Part shown: piece by piece, positions 7,318 to 12,865 of the stretch
Position numbering within the stretch: position 1 is the first letter of the stretch
Layout of the letters: every line of letters starts with the position of its first letter
Assembly (NCBI GenBank): GCA_023229165.1
Contig: JALNZQ010000044.1
Location: 1-15,448 of the forward strand
Length of the DNA stretch: 15,448 nt
Origin: Methanothrix sp.
GTDB lineage: Archaea > Halobacteriota > Methanosarcinia > Methanotrichales > Methanotrichaceae
Direction: 5' to 3'
The notes under the pieces: generated by a model
Database searches by the model: none
Told to the model about the DNA's origin: nothing
What the model saw: the letters and a program-made list of their open reading frames with translations, nothing else
Position numbers and translations under genes: made by a program

Positions 7318-8226
7318 ATGTCAGATCGTTCAAGGATTCCGGTTCTGATCATGCTGCTCTTCGTGATGATCGTTCAGCTTCTGGCTTTAGCCATTACCCC
7401 GGCCATCTCCGCCAGCGACTACAGGGTCTTTGAGGATCCCACATCGTCTACGAATCCCGTTGTCTATATGCTTCTCATCCTGGCCTTCACGGCTCTTCTT
7501 CTCCTGGCCATCAAAAAGAAGAAGGGGTGGGTTGTCAGCGGATTTATCCAAATATCTATTGCCACGAGCATCTATTATCTAATGGTGGCCTTCATGCCGC
7601 CGCAGCTCGCTCTGCTGCCTACAGCAGCCGTGCTTCTTCTGCTTCGCTACTATCCGGAGTGGTATGTCATCGATGTTTTCGGCATTGCCGTCTGCGCCGG
7701 CATCAGCTCGCTGTTCGGAGTGAGCATGACCATTCTTCCCACTCTCCTGCTATTAATCATCCTGGCAGTCTACGATGCCGTCTCCGTCTACAAGACCCGC
7801 CATATGGTCTCTTTGGCAGAGGGCGTGATTAAGATAAAAGCACCCCTGCTCTTTGTGGTGCCGAGGAGCCGCGGCTACAGCTTCAGGCGGGACCCGGCCC
7901 CGGTCTCAACTCCGGAAGGAAGTAGCCAGGCGAACGGCAATCAAGCGAACCCGGCTGGCGTCAAGCGGGGCGCATTTTTCCTAGGGCTTGGAGATGCCAT
8001 AATACCCACCATTCTGGTCATATCGGCTTACACCTCGCTTCCTGCCGGAGGCATTTTTGGCGTAAATTTTCCGGCAATAGGGGCAATGCTTGGCACCTAT
8101 CTTGGCTTCCTGGCTCTAATGACCACCTCACGGGATCGGCCTCAGGCAGGACTGCCCTTCCTCAATTCCGGAGTGATTTTTGGATTCCTGGTGGGCTGCG
8201 CAGTCGCAGGTATCACGCCATTTTGA
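7318..8226 (+). CDS. Presenilin-like A22 family intramembrane aspartyl protease
   Basis: 302 residues from ATG 7318, preceded by GGGAG at 7309-7313. A TTG at 7300 that overlaps the previous stop is the alternative start. About eight or nine hydrophobic segments are visible. The catalytic aspartates are D153 in YDAVSVYKT and D226 in LGLGD, and GLP at 278-280 takes the place of the presenilin PAL motif, as in other archaeal homologues (PF06550). A polar loop at about 190-215, rich in Pro, Gly, Asn and Gln, separates the two catalytic helices. It probably cleaves membrane-spanning helices of other proteins; the natural substrates of archaeal members are not known to me. It closes the valS operon and is followed by a strong hairpin. 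Confidence 0.92.
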   Translation: MSDRSRIPVLIMLLFVMIVQLLALAITPAISASDYRVFEDPTSSTNPVVYMLLILAFTALLLLAIKKKKGWVVSGFIQISIATSIYYLMVAFMPPQLALLPTAAVLLLLRYYPEWYVIDVFGIAVCAGISSLFGVSMTILPTLLLLIILAVYDAVSVYKTRHMVSLAEGVIKIKAPLLFVVPRSRGYSFRRDPAPVSTPEGSSQANGNQANPAGVKRGAFFLGLGDAIIPTILVISAYTSLPAGGIFGVNFPAIGAMLGTYLGFLALMTTSRDRPQAGLPFLNSGVIFGFLVGCAVAGITPF

Positions 8227-8276
8227 TCAAGTGCCCATGATCGTGCCCCGAACCAGCGCGGTAAATCCCTCAGCCG

Positions 8277-8308
8277 AGCCGGTTGTGAACCGGCTAGGAT
8301 TAATTTTA
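8277..8308 (+). terminator. Hairpin terminator of the valS-cyaB-presenilin operon
   Basis: AGCCGGTT (8277-8284) pairs perfectly with AACCGGCT (8288-8295) around GTG, followed by a weak T run (AATTTT near 8302-8307). It lies about 50 bases after the presenilin stop. Confidence 0.65.
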
Positions 8309-8342
8309 CATACGACTTCGTCAATTAAAGTTGGAAGCGAGG

Positions 8343-8351
8343 ACGTATATG
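8343..8351 (+). promoter_or_regulatory. TATA-like box for a leaderless gene
   Basis: ACGTATATG is centred about 26 bases before ATG 8373, and no Shine-Dalgarno lies between, so the mRNA is probably leaderless. CATACGACTTCG at 8309-8320 is an imperfect inverted match to this box, a possible operator. Confidence 0.4.
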
Positions 8352-8372
8352 CCACCACTTCAATAATACTAA

Positions 8373-8885
8373 ATGGAAGCGGAGTGGATCAGTATTATTG
8401 ACAAACGTGGTGCAATTCAGCTTGCAGACAGTATTTTGATTACCCTGTCGGATTGGTATTATGAAGAAGGATATAAATCAGATCATTATAAAAATCAGTT
8501 TGCTGGTGGAATATACGAACACAAGCTTGCTACCATGATGGGTATTCCAAATGAGCAGATGAGTTATCAAGGCGGAATAATTAATGTGCCTTCAACGCTG
8601 TTCTTAGCAGCTACTGGTATATTGATGGATGATGGGTATGTAAAACGTCTGGAACGAAAACCTGGTTATCCCGTAATGGGTCTTCAGCACACGGAAAATG
8701 GCCTCAAGCGGGCAGAATATCTGAAATCTCGATGGCCTTATGGAGCAAAGCAGTTGAAGTATAATTGGTCAATTAGAGCACATTATTGGTATGGGAAACA
8801 TGGAGATGAACTTATTTATGCGTTAATTTTTGCGATATTGGCTCTTCTAATTGCAGAATCATTAAAACCCTTCTGGCACTACTGA
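8373..8885 (+). CDS. Hypothetical protein, winged-helix-like with C-terminal membrane anchor
   Basis: 170 residues. I do not recognise a named family. Residues about 60-125 (STLFLAATGILMDDGYVKRL, then GLQHTENGLKRAEYL) look like a winged-helix fold with a wing and a 'T-x-x-G-x-x-x-A' last helix, as in PadR/MarR-like domains. Residues about 146-163 (ELIYALIFAILALLIAESL) form one transmembrane helix, with 6-8 residues behind it, so the protein would be tail-anchored with the DNA-binding-like part in the cytoplasm. Base composition is more AT-rich than in the flanking core genes, which suggests an acquired gene. Probably leaderless. The reading frame is sound; the fold assignment is tentative. 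Confidence 0.7.
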   Translation: MEAEWISIIDKRGAIQLADSILITLSDWYYEEGYKSDHYKNQFAGGIYEHKLATMMGIPNEQMSYQGGIINVPSTLFLAATGILMDDGYVKRLERKPGYPVMGLQHTENGLKRAEYLKSRWPYGAKQLKYNWSIRAHYWYGKHGDELIYALIFAILALLIAESLKPFWHY

Positions 8886-9042
8886 CCTCTGCCCCAGTTC
8901 CAAGAATAGTATCACTTGATTTGACCGAAGAGTATATCTGGATTCTGAAGGAGACGGGAACCTGACCTGAGTAGTCAGCCCTACGGTTGTCTTCAATTCG
9001 ATGGGTTTGACCCAAAGGTTTTTCGTCAGATCCTTCAATCGT
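8885..9042 (+). pseudogene. Possible decayed coding remnant, unidentified
   Basis: Two adjacent stretches read like protein in different frames: 8885-8965 (PVPRIVSLDLTEEYIWILKE, then TGA) and about 8958-9042 (EPDLSSQPYGCLQFDGFD and on to FRQIL, then TGA). A one-base shift near 8960 would join them. I do not recognise the family. The 182 bases hold no other gene before the Shine-Dalgarno at 9053. The minus-strand reading is also open here, so the call is weak. Confidence 0.3.
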
Positions 9043-9067
9043 GAAATAGGGCAAGGAGAGAAAATCG

Positions 9068-9253
9068 ATGGAAATTCAAAATACAGTCTTATGGCTGTTT
9101 ATCTTTGCGATCCTCGTTGGAATAATGACCGTTGAAGGAGGAGATGTGAAGTACACTTTCGATAAAGAAGTTGTTGCCGCAAAGAATGCCGCAAATAGTG
9201 CTGCTCCTGCCAACGAAATAGAAAATTCATATATAAAAACTACGACAACCTAA
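9068..9253 (+). CDS. N-terminal part of a split membrane-anchored or secreted protein
   Basis: 61 residues from ATG 9068, nine bases after a good Shine-Dalgarno AAGGAG (9053-9058). Residues about 6-23 (TVLWLFIFAILVGIMTVEGG) form a signal peptide or N-terminal anchor. The rest is a polar, Ala-rich spacer ending ENSYIKTTTT before TAA at 9251-9253. The same frame continues open for another 149 codons as a DUF4352-like domain. The translated end here is repeated in degenerate form directly after the stop (ENPHIKITTT). The best reading is a single secreted protein of about 211 residues broken by one stop codon; on its own this piece has no recognisable domain. TAA excludes pyrrolysine recoding. 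Confidence 0.6.
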   Translation: MEIQNTVLWLFIFAILVGIMTVEGGDVKYTFDKEVVAAKNAANSAAPANEIENSYIKTTTT

Positions 9254-9288
9254 TTGGAAAACCCCCATATAAAAATCACGACAACCGC
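9238..9288 (+). repeat. Imperfect direct repeat around an in-frame stop
   Basis: A stretch ending ACTACGACAACC (up to 9250) and a stretch ending ATCACGACAACC (up to about 9286) share GAAAA...CATATAAAAA...ACGACAACC with a few substitutions. They encode ENSYIKTTTT and ENPHIKITTT, with TAATTG between them. The duplication and the stop codon probably have related origins. Confidence 0.6.
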
Positions 9289-9703
9289 ATCAGCTTATGA
9301 CAAAATCGGTGACATAACAGCAGAACCAGGAAGAACATTGCTAGTCGTTGATGTGATATTAGAAGACAATGGTTATAACGATCTACTGATAGCACCTGGA
9401 GATTTTTCGGTCAAAATCAACGATGCCATTTACCATCACGATATAGCTTGGCACAACCTAAAATCGATTGGTCGGCAGTATTTAACCAATGAGTTAGAGA
9501 TCTCCGATTCGACTCAGATTAGAAAAAATGGCGAAATTTATCTGCAAAATGGGAAGATTCGCAAAGGTTCGTTGCTATTTGAAAATGTGCCATTGGAGAT
9601 TAAAAACTATGAATTTTTGTGGGTGCTTGCAAAGAGCTTCAATACCACTATCGATGGAGTACATTTTGGGAAAGGTTCATCAAGTTCTAATAAGCAGCAA
9701 TGA
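9254..9703 (+). CDS. DUF4352-like immunoglobulin-fold domain, C-terminal part of a split protein
   Basis: 149 residues, in the same frame as the preceding signal-peptide ORF and separated only by TAA. The nominal start is TTG 9254, without a Shine-Dalgarno, so independent translation is doubtful. The body matches the DUF4352/telokin-like pattern: GRTLLVVDVILEDNGYNDLLI, then PGDFSVKINDAIY, then a closing GSLLFENVPLEIKNYEFLW. Such domains occur in secreted or lipid-anchored proteins with mostly unknown ligands. The domain itself shows no further stop, so the break is recent, or the stop is a sequencing error or is bypassed. Base composition is AT-rich like the neighbouring hypothetical gene. 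Family assignment is from memory of the pattern. Confidence 0.6.
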   Translation: MENPHIKITTTASAYDKIGDITAEPGRTLLVVDVILEDNGYNDLLIAPGDFSVKINDAIYHHDIAWHNLKSIGRQYLTNELEISDSTQIRKNGEIYLQNGKIRKGSLLFENVPLEIKNYEFLWVLAKSFNTTIDGVHFGKGSSSSNKQQ

Positions 9704-9805
9704 AGCAAATGGGTGCATATAACCCGCCAAGCATCCATTTCTGTTTTGGTTCCTCGCCGTTCTGAGTGAATAATGAGGGGGACGAAAATCCTCCCCGAGG
9801 CGATC

Positions 9806-9937
9806 ATGTCGTCCGGACTGTACGGAATAGATTTCTCAGGCGGCACAGCTCTGATCCACGTCACCCTTGCCGGAACAGACATTTGCCTAGGTGAAGAACA
9901 GACCCTGCCCGAAGCTCGAATCAAACCGGTGCCATAA
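9806..9937 (+). pseudogene. Possible N-terminal remnant of a DUF429-type protein
   Basis: A 43-residue ORF begins SSGLYGIDFSGG, which resembles the first strand of DUF429 proteins (RNase H-like fold, usually beginning with YGIDFSG and about 200 residues or more). It stops after 43 codons, so it would be a truncated remnant if real. The rest of 9704-10009 has no gene that I can support: 9704-9805 holds only short imperfect GC-rich inverted repeats, and 9938-9997 holds two T runs before the next Shine-Dalgarno. Confidence 0.35.
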
Positions 9938-10009
9938 AGCAGTCAATTTGCATTGAAACCGACAGCTTTTTTGCCCTGCCCGGCTTTTTGAATTAATGAG
10001 GAATGGAAA

Positions 10010-10207
10010 ATGGCTGACGAGGACCTGGGAGCATTAGAACACTACGTCCCCTTTTGTCCCAAATGCGGCAACGAGTGCGAGCAAAAGGATCTCCGGCGGG
10101 CACTGGATGCAAATAGCTGGAAGAAGATCGTAATCGAGACCATCTTCTACTGCAAGAGATGCGATAATTACTGGAGCGATGGCCTGGTGGAGAAGGGCTA
10201 CAAATAA
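10010..10207 (+). CDS. Small zinc-ribbon protein
   Basis: 65 residues; ATG 10010 follows GAGGAA (9998-10003). Two CX2C knuckles, CPKCG (16-20) and CKRC (53-56), with an extra Cys in NECEQ, indicate a single zinc ribbon. Between them lies an amphipathic stretch (RALDANSWKKIVIETIF). Such miniproteins are common in methanogens and usually uncharacterised; transcription- or translation-linked roles are guesses. It lies 50 bases before the deacetylase-like gene on the same strand, and may share its transcript. Confidence 0.75.
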   Translation: MADEDLGALEHYVPFCPKCGNECEQKDLRRALDANSWKKIVIETIFYCKRCDNYWSDGLVEKGYK

Positions 10208-10257
10208 ACAGTCCACAAACATAGTCCCAGATTCATCTTTGAGTTCATCCTAATATT

Positions 10258-11379
10258 ATGATCTATCTTTATTACAGCGAAAAATTCCAGGCCTATAACT
10301 TCGGCCCGGAGCACCCCTTCAATCCGGCTCGCTTGATGCTGGCTTACAAGCTCATGGAGGAAGAGGGCCTAATTGGCGAAATCACCTGCAAGGTCGAGCC
10401 CGCGCCCGCACGTGAAGCGGATTTACAGCGCGTGCATACTCGGGAATATATTGCATCTGTACAGGCGGAAGAGCCTGATTTGGCCTTTGGCCTTGGCAGC
10501 GATGATACACCCGTCTTCCCCGGCATTTACGAGGCATCGCGGCTGCTGGCGGGAGGCAGCATCGATGCAGCGCGGCGTATAATCGCCGAGGACTGCAGCG
10601 CCTTTAACATCGGAGGAGGATTGCATCATGCCATGCCAAGCCAAGCCTCGGGCTTTTGCGTCTTTGACGATCCGGCGTTGGCCATCAGCGTCCTGAAAGA
10701 GCGCTTCGAGCGAGTTCTTTACATCGACATCGACGGCCACCACGGAGACGGAGTGCAGCAGATCTTTTATGAGGACCCAGATGTGCTCACAGTCTCCATG
10801 CATGAGTCGGGTCTGTACCTCTTTCCCGGCACCGGCTTTATCGATGAGATCGGCGCAGGCCCGGGACTAGGCTACAGCGTGAACATACCCATGCCCATGT
10901 ACGCCGGGGACGAGGAATACCGGCACGCTTTTGAGGAGATTGTGCCCAGGCTCTTTGAATGGTTTGAGCCGCAGGTGGTGGTGGCACAACTCGGCGTGGA
11001 CACCCACTACTCCGATCCTCTTACTACCCTGAACATGACCCTTGCCGGGTACACTCACCTCGTGCGCCGCATCATCGAGCTGACCGGGCAACATGCCAGT
11101 GGCAGGCTGCTGGCTTTAGGAGGGGGCGGCTACAACATGGAAGTAGTGCCCGTGGCCTGGTCCAGCGTCCTTCATCTCATGAGGGGCGAACCGCTGCCTG
11201 AGTATTTGCCGCCCTACTGGGTGGAGCTTTTCATGAACCTGGTGGAAAGAGAGCCATTGGCGCCGCCTGACATTGAGATTAAGGTGGGGACTGAGACGAA
11301 GAAGAGGATCACGGCGGAGCTTGAGTTGACTGTGCAAGGATTGAAGAAAAAGGTAAACGAGATTCATAAGGTATTCTAA
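10258..11379 (+). CDS. AcuC-like class I histone deacetylase superfamily protein
   Basis: 373 residues, the usual AcuC length. ATG 10258 lacks a clear Shine-Dalgarno. The active site is complete: the HH dyad at 123-124 (GGGLHHAMPS), zinc ligands D159 and H161 in DIDGHHGDG, third ligand D248 in QLGVDTHYSDP, and the catalytic Tyr292 in GGGGYN. It should remove acyl groups from lysines of proteins in the cytoplasm. In Bacillus, AcuC reactivates acetyl-CoA synthetase, and Methanothrix depends on that AMP-forming enzyme for acetate use, so a similar role is an attractive inference; chromatin (histone or Alba) lysines are the alternative. The last 50 residues are charged and helical. It ends directly against the convergent minus-strand ORF. 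Confidence 0.92.
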   Translation: MIYLYYSEKFQAYNFGPEHPFNPARLMLAYKLMEEEGLIGEITCKVEPAPAREADLQRVHTREYIASVQAEEPDLAFGLGSDDTPVFPGIYEASRLLAGGSIDAARRIIAEDCSAFNIGGGLHHAMPSQASGFCVFDDPALAISVLKERFERVLYIDIDGHHGDGVQQIFYEDPDVLTVSMHESGLYLFPGTGFIDEIGAGPGLGYSVNIPMPMYAGDEEYRHAFEEIVPRLFEWFEPQVVVAQLGVDTHYSDPLTTLNMTLAGYTHLVRRIIELTGQHASGRLLALGGGGYNMEVVPVAWSSVLHLMRGEPLPEYLPPYWVELFMNLVEREPLAPPDIEIKVGTETKKRITAELELTVQGLKKKVNEIHKVF

Positions 11380-11661
11380 TCACGGCCCGTTCTCTTTACC
11401 TCCGTCAGTCATTGCCGATAAGCTGCCGAGGTATTGCCGATATTTTGCCGATAAACTGTAGGCTCTGGCGCGGCGGGATGGATTTGCTGCCTGCAGCCAT
11501 CCATCCTTAACCCAATCAGTTAGAAGGTTTCTGGCCATGCGCTCGGACAGGCCCAGCTCCCCGGCCACCTCGGATGTGGTGAGAATCTCCTTCTGGGCCC
11601 TCTGCCTGACAGGGAAGAAAGCCCAGACAAAGTTGGCCAGTATCGCAAAGAGGGTAACCAA
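11380..11661 (-). CDS. Winged-helix domain protein, probably a truncated gene fragment
   Basis: 93 residues, nominal start TTG 11661 with no Shine-Dalgarno. The recognisable part runs from RQRAQKE (about base 11612) to the end: ILTTSEVAGELGLSERMARN is a helix-turn-helix and the rest (WVKDGWLQ, SRRARAYSLSAKYRQYLG) a wing. The pattern resembles the DNA-binding tail of some Fic-family proteins (from memory). The first 20 or so residues are merely the antisense of a TnpB-like fragment on the plus strand. I therefore infer that an IS605-type insertion cut off the N-terminal part of a larger gene, and that this ORF is probably not functional. A small stand-alone regulator is the alternative. Confidence 0.45.
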   Translation of the reverse strand: MVTLFAILANFVWAFFPVRQRAQKEILTTSEVAGELGLSERMARNLLTDWVKDGWLQAANPSRRARAYSLSAKYRQYLGSLSAMTDGGKENGP

Positions 11662-11750
11662 CCTTCGCGAGGAGTTTTTGCATCAGGTATAAGTAAGCGC
11701 CGGTTCGTCGAAGCAGGAAGCCTCATCCTTTAGGGTGGGGAGGAAGTCAC
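11615..11750 (+). mobile_element. Decayed IS200/IS605-family element: TnpB fragment plus right end
   Basis: On the plus strand, 11615-11692 reads KKAQTKLASIAKRVTNLREE, then FLHQV and TAA. This is the conserved TnpB helix usually seen as K-x-K-L-A-x-x-H-x-R-V-x-N-x-R-x-D-F-L-H-K. Shortly after follows GAAGCAGGAAGC, a GC-rich hairpin and GAGGAAGTCAC, the typical right end of archaeal IS605/IS1341 elements. The rest of tnpB, including its catalytic RuvC part, is missing, so the element is dead with an internal deletion. No left end or tnpA was found. The fragment is short, but motif and right end in the correct order and strand support each other. Confidence 0.7.
11710..11750 (+). ncRNA. Omega-RNA-like 3' end of an IS605-type element
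   Basis: GAAGCAGGAAG precedes a hairpin CCTCATCC (11721-11728) / GGGTGGGG (11733-11740) with two G-U pairs that are stable only in plus-strand RNA, then AGGAAGTCAC. In TnpB systems this is the scaffold end of the guide RNA, with the guide given by flanking bases after 11750. Whether it is still transcribed is unknown. Confidence 0.55.
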
Positions 11751-12323
11751 GTCGATTGGACTATTGACTGGATCGACCTTCCATTTGATACGCCTTGATA
11801 TGGCACAATCCTTTAGATCCAGGCGCAGTCCTTTCACCTCGGAGACGATCTCTCTCCTGGCTATGTCAATTCTATCTGCTATATTTTCCTGCGCCTTTGC
11901 GATCCTGTCCAGCTTTCCATCCATTTTATCGAGCTTGCTGTCCATGCTGCCCAGTCGCGAGTTAGTCTCCTTGAAGCCACCCTTTACTACTACAATCAGC
12001 TCCTTGAGAAATACGGTGGCGGTATCCAGCCGGGAGTCGGTCTCTCTCTCTCCTGATATCTTGTAAAATTCATCCCAGGCTCCCTTCGGATCGGAGAGCT
12101 GCACCTGCATATCTTCGACCTTGATCAGGGGATCTTCCATTCGGATGGCCCGGCAGAACCTCTCCAGATCCGACCTCTCACCTTCCGCAACGACTACAAC
12201 CCGGTCGTCTGCCAGGTTCTTCACATATCCCTTGAGATCCAGGGTCCTGGCCATGGTCACCACTCTGGACCGGTAGCCCACGTGCTGAACCCTCCCCGAA
12301 ACTATTGCTGTGAGTAGGAGCAT
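11730..12323 (-). CDS. Acylphosphatase domain with helical C-terminal tail
   Basis: 197 residues from ATG 12323. Residues about 5-92 are an acylphosphatase fold (hydrolysis of acyl phosphates such as acetyl or carbamoyl phosphate). Catalytic Arg18 (VQHVGYR) and Asn36 (GYVKN) are both present, though the glycine of the usual VQGVGFR loop is His14. Residues about 105-175 form a charged coiled coil with heptads (MDSKLDKMDGKLDRIA), a pairing I recall from other Methanothrix proteins. The last codons (VTSSPP and stop) are encoded by the end of the IS605-type element, so the original C-terminus was altered. It lies 23 bases after its degenerate paralogue in the same orientation. The domain is secure; its substrate and the tail's partner are unknown. 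Confidence 0.85.
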   Translation of the reverse strand: MLLLTAIVSGRVQHVGYRSRVVTMARTLDLKGYVKNLADDRVVVVAEGERSDLERFCRAIRMEDPLIKVEDMQVQLSDPKGAWDEFYKISGERETDSRLDTATVFLKELIVVVKGGFKETNSRLGSMDSKLDKMDGKLDRIAKAQENIADRIDIARREIVSEVKGLRLDLKDCAISRRIKWKVDPVNSPIDVTSSPP

Positions 12324-12346
12324 TTCCCTGCAATTTGCATCTCTAT

Positions 12347-12865
12347 TTATTTAAAGATAGCTTTTTTTTGCAGCTTCGGCAGCGGCCTACAGCTTCCAGG
12401 GACCTGTGTCTCCTCCTGGCTCAATTCAATAGCATCTTCCTGCCGCTCCAGACCAGATCCTGCTCTTTTCAACTTATGATTGGTCCTGCATATTTCAGGG
12501 TCTTCTCTTTCCAGTCCCTCGGGCGACTGCCGGAATTTGTCTATCTCCGTTTTTTTGTGTTCTCTAAACGGCTGTAGCTGCATCTCTTGCCGGGGAAGAA
12601 TCTTATGAAAATCGCCAAATTCACCCGTTGCTTCTCTGCAGTCGATCAGAATCCCCTCGACCCTAATTTTGGCGTTGTCTATCCTGATGGCCCTGACGAA
12701 TTTCGCCAAATCAACTTTTGGCCCCTCGGCAATAATGAATGCCTTGCCGTCGGGAAGAATCTCAACGTACCCTTTGAGGTCAAGGGTCCTGGCTAGGGTC
12801 ACAACTATCGAGCTGTATCCTACTCCTTTTACCTTTCCCGATACATGGGCAATTAATCTCTTCAT
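12347..12865 (-). CDS. Acylphosphatase-like protein lacking both catalytic residues
   Basis: 172 residues from ATG 12865, which overlaps the stop of the upstream protease gene by four bases (ATGA), implying translational coupling. Residues 1 to about 92 align without gaps to the following paralogue: both have S-G-x-V at 9-12, ARTLDLKGYV at 25-34, and AEG. But the catalytic Arg18 is Ser (GVGYSS) and the catalytic Asn36 is Ile (GYVEI), so hydrolysis is unlikely. The P-loop glycine, altered in the paralogue, is kept here. The tail (about 95-172) is rich in Glu, Arg, Gln and Lys, probably helical or disordered, with no similarity to the paralogue's tail. It may be a binding or regulatory subunit, or a decaying copy. 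The family is clear, the role is inference. Confidence 0.85.
   Translation of the reverse strand: MKRLIAHVSGKVKGVGYSSIVVTLARTLDLKGYVEILPDGKAFIIAEGPKVDLAKFVRAIRIDNAKIRVEGILIDCREATGEFGDFHKILPRQEMQLQPFREHKKTEIDKFRQSPEGLEREDPEICRTNHKLKRAGSGLERQEDAIELSQEETQVPGSCRPLPKLQKKAIFK

Noticed and set aside
8812..9054. 80-residue minus-strand ORF overlapping the tail-anchored protein gene
   Set aside because: Overlaps a better gene by 74 bases, no ribosome binding site or TATA box seen; kept only as a reason for doubt about the plus-strand debris.
9251..9253. Pyrrolysine recoding of the split gene's stop
   Set aside because: The codon is TAA, not TAG.
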